Below are positions 55,314 to 64,000 of a DNA stretch of 64,000 bases, piece by piece (positions within the stretch are counted from its first letter, which is position 1; each line of letters starts with the position of its first letter). The notes under the pieces were generated by a model. That model did not search any database. It saw only the letters and a program-made list of their open reading frames with translations, and was not told the DNA's origin. Position numbers and translations under genes: made by a program. The stretch covers positions 806,001 to 870,000 of the forward strand of contig JAKULF010000015.1 of assembly GCA_022661535.1 (NCBI GenBank), written 5' to 3'. The DNA comes from Eutypa lata. Its lineage: Eukaryota; Ascomycota; Sordariomycetes; Xylariales; Diatrypaceae.

Positions 55314-58300
55314 TTAGTTGGAAATCCTGCTGGCACGAAATCTGCCTGCCGGCCATCCCTGCATCGTTGCTCCCTCATCGACAACATCACCCGCCATTAT
55401 CAACGTATGCTCCAAGAGACAGGAATCCGCTCCCATCTCAGCACCACTCAACAGACGGCTGCTCGTCCGCAGCACGCTCCGGTCACCAACACGGAGCCGG
55501 TTGAGATCGAACTTGCCGCGAGTGTTGATGTGCCCCACCAGGCTGGCGTCGTCAACCGTCACTCTATCTCCTAGAGTGAGCAGGTCGGGCTCAGTGAGCA
55601 TCAAACTAGGCCGCCCATTCACAAAGAGGGCGCAGTCTTTTCCAATATCGGCACCTAGTGCTCTGAAATACCACACCATATAGGCCGTGCCGGTAAACAT
55701 GCTGAGGAGCCCGTAGCCCTGGAAACAGCGAAGCCGCATCTTCTCCAGCGTAAGGAAAAACTGCCACCGCTGGCAGTAGCTACTCTTGTCCCAGTCGTAG
55801 TTGCCCGGCTGCCTACGCCCGAGCAGGCCCCATTTGGCTGCGATGATGACAGTAAGGGTGATGGCAGCCTCGACCGAAACGAGAACCGAAATGAACCCGC
55901 CGAAGAGCGCGAAGAGGACGAAGGGATCCCAGGGCGACATGTTCCCTAGCTTGGCCGCCGTTCGGAAAACGAAAGCCACGAGCTGGACCGAGGAGATAGA
56001 CGCCGCATCCCAGAAAAGGTGAACAAATATGATCACGAATGACGAATACAGGAAGATCTGCCACTGCCGCAAGACGTAGTACGGTGCCTGGTGTTTGTAG
56101 AAGGCCCGGCCGAAGGGGGAAGAAGAGTCATCCAGCTCACTAGGATCATAGCTGGCCGTCTCCGACCCCGAGTCTTCTTCCTGCTTAGTCTTCTCGAGCT
56201 TACTGGAGAGCAGCTTATTAGGCACCGGGTGCGACATGTTCGTCCCGAGCTCAAGATCCGTCATCGACACGGTGATTGTTCGAGGCTCGGGGGTGGAATT
56301 GCCCGTCTTAAATGATGGGGTCAAGGGCGATGAGGGGGCCGCCGTGCCGGGCATTGGAGTGTTGGTCAGAGTCGGGCCCCTGAGGTCTCGGGTAGTCTTC
56401 TCTTCGTACGTTGACGTCTCGTCGCCGGAATCGGAATCGGAATCCTGAGGCTTGCGAGCGTTAGACGCTCGCGTAAGGTTGAGACACTCGCCGCCTTGAG
56501 ATCCCACATAAGTGCCGCCGGTCTCGTACGTCTTGTTCCGTCTCGTCAAGGCACCACTTCCCATTGTGGTCCTTTCCTCGATGGTAACGCCAGGAAGCGC
56601 TACTACACGGTCTGCAATCATAGCACGGTCTCCCACCTTGATCGTATCGGATCCGCTGCCGTCGGAGGTGATCAGATGCGACCGAGATCCGAAAACCACG
56701 TCGTTTCCGATGTCGAGGAGGTGGTAGTCACCAATGTTTGGACCCGTCCCGGGCCAGTAGACATGTCGTCCTGCTTTGCCGCCCATCGCTCGGATCGCTA
56801 TACTAGTCGCTTCATAGTGCTGTCCAAATAATGCCGTGAATTCGTGAAACTGGGAAAGTGGCATTAGCGACTTCATAAGTGCCGCGCGCCATGTCTCAAC
56901 CTGTCCTTTCCCGCGAGCAGGGCCTGGCGTCAGAGGACCGAAAATGAGCTCCAGAGTCTTCCTAACCAGCACCACAAATGCGAAGATAAAGAATGGTCCA
57001 AGCAAGGTTCGTAGCGCGCGAGCCAGGTAGTGGAAACCAACTCTTTCGCCTTGGACAAACCAGTCCAAGGTCGCCGTAAGAGGGTTGCCCTCGGGGCTTG
57101 AGTTCCTCAACACGAGCCCAACGAGACCGCCAAGCCAGGGGACAAGATATAGGAATTTCGCCAAGATCCAGAGAGGGGCCGTGCCGAAGACCGAAAGCGC
57201 CCAGTGCGCGCCCGCCACTTTTGTCGCTGATAAGTCGCGGTTGCTTTCAGTCGCATCGTCGAGTTCCCACGAGGACGAGTTCGGACCGATACAGACGTTG
57301 TCGGGGACAGTTGTTCCAGGAGCAACAACGGAGCTAACTCCTACAGAAGCGTTCCTACCGATCTTGATCTTACCCAAGTACATAGAAGTGTTGCGTTCCG
57401 CTCCGAAAGGTCGGGCAATGCAACCGTCCAAGGTGGCACCATCGCCAATCTCCACGAGATCCCACTCGCCTACCTGAGCGTCCTTGATGGTTACTCCGCG
57501 CCCGATTTTCGCTCCTAGGAGACGGTAATACCAGATTTCGAGTCCCTCTGTTGAGTTGAAGGTTCCCTTTCCGCAGATGTCGACAATCTTCTGTGTCAAC
57601 CACCAACGGGTGTGATATAAGCCCCACATGGGGTAGAGGCCCTCCTTGTGTCGACCGATGATAATCCATTTCGCAGCAATTCCAACCCAGGGCAATATCG
57701 ATTTTGCAACTATCCTAGCCACCAACATACAAACAACAAGACTGAACAGCCGGCCCAAGACAGTCTCGCTTACGGGAAGACGCTGTGCATAGCTCAGTGC
57801 GTAGATAAACAAAGACCACTGGAAAGCTCTGCAGAGAGGGTAGACCACCATCATCGGCACAAGCTGTACCAGCAGAAGCAAAGGATTCGTTGAGCTGTGT
57901 GTCTTTTCGCAGCCCGGAAGCGCCACATCGTCTTCGACTCCTTCCGTTTCTCTATGCTTTTCGATGTAGATAGCTAGGGCCTCAACGGAACCATCATTGA
58001 AGACCAAGTCCACCGGGAGATGCATCTTGAACTCCGATCGGAGAGCGGACAGAAGCCTGCCCGCCCTCAAGGAGTCGCCGCCCAAATCGAAGAAGTCCTT
58101 ATACGGTGGGATTTCCTTCACATCCAGTCCGAGGATGTCTGAAAAAATCCAGGTAATCCTTCCACTGGTCGACGACGCCAACTCGACCGCCAGGCGAACT
58201 TGCATCTGTGCTAAGTTCTTGTGAAGCAGCGCGACGTCCACACCACCCTCTTCACCATGCGGTAAGGGCTCCGAAAGTGGTGTGATTCTATGTGGCACTA

Positions 58301-60228
58301 GGTATCCGTCCATGACATGGGATAGCTGCTCCTTAATTGAATGTGCGGCCTCGTCGGTAACAAGCGTGCTCTGGGTTTGAGTAGGCGCGAGATAGGCCTC
58401 GAGGGCACCGAGCCCAACCTTGAATTCCATATATACCTCGATTCCAGGACCGACAAGGTCGGCGACTGCCCCCTGAACAATATCCTGGTCAATCTGGCAC
58501 AGTACTGACGGGATGGGAACAGAGAGATTTGTATCTGGCGTGGGGCATTTGGCCTCCCAATGCCTCTCAGAGAAGGGCATGTCGTCGGTCATGCAAGGTA
58601 GCGAAAGTCGCTCGCCCAGCTTAATTCGTAGGACTTTTCCATTCCTCTTTGGGGTGTCGTCCATGTACACGATCACAACGGGCCATTTCGCTTGTTGTAG
58701 CGTCGTCCTCAAAGATTCATGCAGCAAGCGCACGTCAACCCGAGGCGCACCTGATGGGGTCACCAGTATAATACCCACCACTTCTTGTAATACATCGTGG
58801 CGTACAGAAAAGGCCAGAGCCTGGGACACGCGCCCAAAAATGGGAGAATCGTCCTTCTCGGCAGCGGAAATAATGGCGTTTTCCACTTCGAACGGTGATA
58901 TAAGTTCGCCGCCTCGATTGATGACCTCCTTGTTGCGGCCGGTAATATACAGGTATCCATCCTCGTCCATATACCCCATATCTCCTGTGTCGAACCATCC
59001 TTCGGCGGTGAACGGAGACCTGTCGATGGTCCCATCGGGCAGAAGATATCCTTTGAACGTAGGTTCGCCGCGAACTGATATACGGCCTATGGTATGTGGT
59101 GATACTTCTCTATCGAGGCCGTCCAAAACGGTTAATCCTGGACCCGTAGAGATGCCTGACGTGCCTGGGCGATCAAGCTTATAATCGACCGGGGGTGTGC
59201 TGATAGGCATGCATTCAGTCATACCGTAACTAGGCAGCACGATAGAACCAAAGGTATCGCGCAATTGGACTGCCAGAGCTGGAAGAAGGCCCCCAGCGGC
59301 GTTGCAGATGAGGCGGATATTCGAATTAGCTAAGGCTTGCGGCCGGTTCTTGGCCTCTTCCAGAATGAGCGCGTGCATAGAGGGAGAGGCATAATACCAC
59401 GTCGGACTCATGGTCTCGGCGACATCCCAGAATAGATTCGGGTCAAACGCCGGGCAGCAGACGGTCGAACCGCCAGAAAAGAGAGGTGCAAAGATGTTCC
59501 GCACCAGACCTCCGCTACAAGTTCGTGTTAGCTTATATCTGCCTCCAATGGAATATCAGCATCGGATTAGCTTACACGTGATATAGGGGCATCATGTTGA
59601 GGCAAACATCGGTCTCCCTCAACGCCCAGGATTCGATAACGAAACCCACGCCACACACGATCGAGTGGGTAGTCATTGGCACAACCTTCTTGCTTCCGCT
59701 TGTGCCGCTGGTAAAGAGGATAATGCTGATGTCGTCGTCCCGGTTCGGTACCGGCTTTGTCCCCGTGTATAGGGCACCGCCCCCTGAGTAATTCACTTGG
59801 ATGCTTTCTCCGACATCCTCGATAAAGAATAAGCTGAGATCCATCTGGCCTAACTGCAGCTTCTCGGCCTCCATCCGGCAGCTCAGGATGGCACTAGCAC
59901 CCGAGAGTGCAATGTCGGCGGCCACCTGCTCGGCTCCAGCAGCTGGGTTGATAGGTGCCGCGGTGTACCACGTCGCCGCAGCCAACACCGTAGCAGCAAG
60001 CAGTGGTCCATTGGGGAGTAGTATGGCCAGGACGGGTTTCTGAAGTGAGCCATGGTTCGGCACGGGTATATCGAAGTCCCGAACGAAGTTAAACAACTTC
60101 CTGTAGGTGATATCATGTTGCGAGTTGGAATGGCGAAGGGCAGACTTGGGTGATGGCTCGAGGAAATCACCAAGGCTCCTGTAGGACGATACCGTCCGCC
60201 CGAAAGGGGTCTCCCGTGAAGGCAGCAT
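55314..60228 (-). CDS. Membrane NRPS-like enzyme with polylysine-synthetase architecture
   Basis: Two exons: 60228-59576 and 59514-55314 (1,617 aa). The 61-nt intron (GTAAGC...TTGTAG) joins GT|C and restores LYHVGGLV. Order: adenylation domain (A3 LFTSGTSGSKK 171-181, A5 SYGMTE 313-318, A7 WFDTGD 391-396, A8 GRNKEVINRGGELISPFE, A10 Lys511); a carrier domain with phosphopantetheine Ser699 (DLGGDSLR); then three repeats of paired transmembrane helices followed by a hexapeptide left-handed-beta-helix domain. The first TM pair starts near residue 765. An acidic Ser-rich linker separates modules 2 and 3. No condensation, thioesterase or reductase domain is present. This is the A-T-(TM2-C)x3 plan of epsilon-poly-L-lysine synthetase (Pls), also reported in an Epichloe endophyte. 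The position of the alpha-amino-binding Asp (Asp235 of GrsA) is Gly219, so the A domain looks like an acyl-CoA ligase and the substrate may not be an alpha-amino acid. Confidence 0.87.
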
Positions 60229-63200
60229 CCCGAAAGCTCTTACCTGGGCACTGCGGCATTGATCGCCCACGAAGATTGGAAACGGAAGAACGTGTGCGTG
60301 TGCGTGTGTGCCTCTGTGCGTCGTGCTCTAGCGTGTCCTACCAGGTTCAGATAACCTTGAAGGGTAGCTAGCTCGTATTAATACCTGGCGGCAGAGCAGA
60401 TGAAAGCGCATTTATCACTTGGCCGATCGCATTATCGTGTCCATGGTGTGGAGCTGATGTAAGGCCTTATCAGGGTGGGCGTTTATGTTGCTTAACCTTG
60501 ACGACCACGTTTACGAATATCCCCGAGGGCCCATAGAGACCGACCGAGAAGAGATAAGTGAAGCCAACGCGCCAACTACTCCCAGAGCAGGTGAAATCAG
60601 AAGAGAGAGAAAAGGCGGCGCGGTCGAAGATTTTCCATCAACCTTCCTGGAACGGTACAGCCCTGTTGATATAGTCCGTAGCTTGGCTCACAAATAGAGC
60701 TACTACTGCGGCTTGAACGGAGGCCATGGCGTGGGTATAACCTACAAAAACGGGCACGTTCTAACCAGCCGGAGGGTGTGTGCCATGCGCCAGACCCCAG
60801 TCAGAGGTCGGGGGTTCCTGTCGTTACTACATACTTAGGATCACACCAAGCGGCATGACTCCTAATTCGCCGTGTGGCGTGTGGGCTTGACGGGGTATCA
60901 TTGGAGATTGGTATGCTAATATCATCTCCACCAGCATCTTCTACTACTCAGCAACACCGTAATGGTTCATTGAGAACGTTTCCCGATTTTGTATAATTCC
61001 GTTTCCTAGCTTCATGGGCAATGGTAGTCCCGAGAGCCAAGGGCGCTGGGCACGGCATTTGGGGCAGTGATCTACCTTTTACGTTTGTCGTATTAGGCGA
61101 TAGTGATATGTAGATAAGGCTGCCCCCCTGGAGGGTTCCTCATCCCCTGCGGAAAGCTATAGGAAGACCGGGGGATGGTTCAACCCCCGATCTCTATGTA
61201 TTTGAGGTAAGCTTTTGATGTCGATCTTAGGTACGGCTAGCTGCCTAGGTAGGCTTGGCGAGCTCTTGACCAACGTCGGGCTTGTCTGTCTGTCTGTTCT
61301 ATGTACTTGCACATACGGGATGCCATGGCCGTGCTGAACGGCACAAACGACTAATTGGATCTTAGCCCACCGGCATATATTGCATGCATGTCTAATGCAG
61401 TACTCGTGATTGCGCTGGCCACGCCTCGCTCGCTATCGAAGCCTATGGCCTACCGGCCTAGGAGATATATCGAGAATAACGGCGCATAACAACCCGAGGG
61501 CTGCGTCAATCGACCGTTTTTACTTATTCAGGCCATCCAAGAAGGGCTTCCCAGAGCAAAGCCGGTTTTCCAGGGTGGCTCTTGAACCGACTCTTCGGGG
61601 TCCTCAGCTTAGCATGAGAACCGCTGAACTTGATGCAGCCAAGATCCAAGTCGAGAAGTATACATCAGATGGACTAGAACGGCCCACGCCCTTGCATTAG
61701 GGAGGGTTAGCTACCTGGGTAGGTACAATTAGGCTCCCCCCACTCTGTTGGTGATCCATTTCTTGTGCCGCAACAACATGAAGAAAGTACAATGCAGTAT
61801 TACTCTACTCAATTTCCTCATAAGCATTACCTACCTATACACTACACTAGGTGGTATCTGTTATCGCATTCACAGGGTATCATATCTATATACCAACACT
61901 AAAAGAATTAATTTATCGGATAAGAAATAGGCATTCCAAAGCTACGGCCTGGATTTACGAAATATCGTCGGGCTTTCCAGGGACCAAACTTGCCTTACTT
62001 TTGCATACCAGGTAGTTACTACGTATTGTACATAATAGTATGTAGAAGGCTGGCTGATCTGACGAGGCCTAAGGCCTTCGCTTTGCATCTTAGCACTAGC
62101 AGCTTAGCAAAGCTGTCAGCGACAGATTCTGTGGAGTATACGATAACATGCGGCAAGCGCTCGGAAACCTACGAGACTTGCAGCATTCTAATAATGATCG
62201 GCCACGTAGCATCGGTGCCCGTCACCTCATTCCGGCGCGAGTTGCTGCTAGTGTCTTTTTTATTGGCCGTAACTAAGCTGGGCTGATCGATTGCCACAGT
62301 TACTTTTCAAAGGAAAGGAATGAATACGGCGATGATGACCTGTAACTACATACTTGACATAGGCCGCCCAATTTTTTAGTCACATTTTCGGCTCTCTGTG
62401 GCTCACAACTATCCTGATCACAGCTATCCTGATGTCAAGATCGGCAACTCTAAGAATAAAAAAACTTTATTAAAAAAAAAACTCGTATCGCCATGTCTCA
62501 GTCTAACCGCTATCGCCTCACAAGAGGACAAGCAGACGAGATAGATACGTGCGCGCTTGCATGCGTGCATATATCTACGTAGTTAGGTATGTAGGTAGGT
62601 ACGTTTATTAAACGTTCAGGCGGGGGACACAGCTGACGGGATTCCGTTTACAATGACCCCTGTAGATAGCTCAGCTCAGCTGCCAGACAGTACCGTCTTC
62701 GGCTATAATTATTATTCTTGCTATTATTATTATTATTATTATCGTTACATTATTTTTTTCTTCAAACGTTCAAGCCGGCAAGCTCGGAATTCTCAAACTA
62801 CGGTTTTCATTCCTATTACGAGCTACCAAATGAGAAATCTTTCACGAGAGAATTCAATTTAATATCAACTAACTAACGTTAGTTACTTACCGTACCTATG
62901 TAAGCTAGAAAATCGGGTCCAACCCCTGTTCCATCCCATCATCCCCTTTCCCTTGCAGGTATCCGAGGTATGTATGTGTGTAAAAATAAACGTATCTACG
63001 CCGCAAAGTTTCCCTTGTAAGGTAACGCGCTTCTTGGGATTGTTTTCTGATTACCTATAAAATGCAAGGCCGTTCCTTGTTGCCTTGAACCCAGCGAGCG
63101 ATACCAGTTGTCCGGCTACGTAGGTATGCAGTAGATTAAGGAGGCTGATACAAGGAACCCAGTACTACTACAACAATAGCCGGGGAAGGAAAAGGAGGGT

Positions 63201-64000
63201 CGTTATTCTCGCGTGGGTTTGACAGCCCAATCAAGAAGAGTTACTAGGATAATAATATAAGCAGGCAGGCAGTTAACTGTCAAACTTCATTCCACGAATC
63301 CCGAAAAAGGGAACCATGTGAGTTGCCTTGGCTCTCTTCACTTACACAAAAAGGAAGGAGGATAGCCGCCAAGCGCTTACATATCAAGTTCTAACCGATT
63401 TTCTTTTATTCCAAGGGTCCATCCAGCCTTATGAGTCTAGATTACAACGTGCAGCCATGATAACGTTGAGAGCATGTTACAGGTGAAGGAATCATCATGT
63501 CGCAGGTTCCATACCTAATTGGATGCAACGCTCGCGTCCTCACCCCAGGTCCAGGCTTAGGGCGTCGAAGCAGCTACGCGTTTCTATAATTAATTAGCAG
63601 GTTTCCCCATCTTGGGCAACGTCCCTAATGACGATTGTATGCTCACGTATACGCTTAGAAGATTGAGGACGTGGGTGATATGAACTGCCTTTTTCGCCCC
63701 GGTGTTTCCTGCGGTCGAAATCCCCATTGGAAAAACTCGACACCTATTCAGCTTAGCAACAAACGATAACTCGACCAGTAGAACGAGCACATGCCTACGG
63801 GTTGCGATAGTCTGCGATGTTGCCAAGATTGTGCCAAGAGGCGGAGGGTCCCCTATACTCGGAGATTCTTATCCATTGCCCGTTCCCTCCGTGCAATATC
63901 CCCGTTCGAGGAGCCGCGACGGTCACTTGGTCTGCAATCACTATCACTCTTCTGCAACGCGACGTCGTGGCGTTCATGGGTTCATGGGTTCATGGGTTCA
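60229..64000. other. Intergenic region to window end
   Basis: It contains the promoter of the NRPS-like gene. No gene with a recognisable domain was found; ATG frames such as 60485-60697, 61410-61700 and 61990-62286 have no features. There is a (TAT)n run at 62721-62742, clusters of TAGGTAGG near 62580-62600, and an 8-bp tandem (TTCATGGG) repeated about 3.5 times at the very end from about 63973. A gene beginning beyond the window cannot be excluded. Confidence 0.45.
63973..64000. repeat. 8-bp tandem repeat (TTCATGGG) at window edge
   Basis: Three and a half perfect units are visible and the array runs off the window, so its full length is unknown. Confidence 0.9.

Noticed and set aside
63590..63977. 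Two overlapping minus-strand frames at the window end
   Set aside because: No recognisable domain; one runs up to an 8-bp tandem repeat. A partial gene beyond the window cannot be judged.
1..64000. CRISPR arrays, bacterial operons or riboswitches
   Set aside because: Introns and gene families show a filamentous ascomycete nuclear genome; no regular direct-repeat array with spacers is present.

Overview
This is a stretch of a filamentous ascomycete chromosome, most likely Sordariomycetes. Genes carry short spliceosomal introns (about 48-170 nt, GTAAGT-type donors, CTAAC/CTGAY-type branch points). The window holds fungus-specific families (NRPS-like enzyme, PigL_N/STAND-type N-terminal domain, Far1/Ste5 scaffold) and a block of DNA with the CpA-depleted signature of repeat-induced point mutation (RIP). 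I cannot name the genus from the sequence.

Layout. 1-5.0 kb: intergenic. 5.0-6.5: IBA57 (mitochondrial Fe-S assembly). 7.0-8.2: J-domain protein of the Cwc23/DNAJC17 type. 8.8-12.3: a divergent pair, isoorotate decarboxylase and thymine-7-hydroxylase, the last two enzymes converting thymine to uracil. 12.9-14.3: PigL_N-type protein with 13-residue repeats. 16.2-18.2: RING+PHD protein. 20.9-21.6: RPL43, whose reading frame needs a one-nucleotide exon. 23.4-24.9: saccharopine-dehydrogenase-like oxidoreductase. 26.0-27.8: DUF155/RMD1-family protein. 28.7-29.7: HMG-box protein, divergent from CCT8 (30.7-32.5). 32.5-40.6: an 8 kb gene desert. 40.6-44.5: a hyper-AT RIP island split by a younger 2,076-bp non-autonomous LTR element. 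46.9-50.7: Far1/Ste5-type RING-PH-vWA scaffold. 51.7-52.9: UTP16-like. 53.3-54.4: Sel1/TPR-like protein with a possible mitochondrial presequence. 55.3-60.2: a 1,617-aa membrane NRPS-like enzyme with the domain order of epsilon-poly-lysine synthetase (A-T-three pairs of TM helices, each followed by a hexapeptide-repeat domain). 60.2-64 kb: intergenic.

Most genes are housekeeping genes acting independently. The clear functional unit is the thymidine-salvage pair, with four GATA-factor motifs in the 0.95-kb shared promoter. The most unusual items are the 1-nt exon of RPL43; the polylysine-synthetase-like protein whose adenylation domain lacks the alpha-amino-binding Asp; and the miniature chromovirus, which keeps LTRs, a PPT, a Tf1-like self-priming site and a chromodomain but no polymerase. 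All splice models were built by hand from frame continuity and conserved residues; none has transcript support here.
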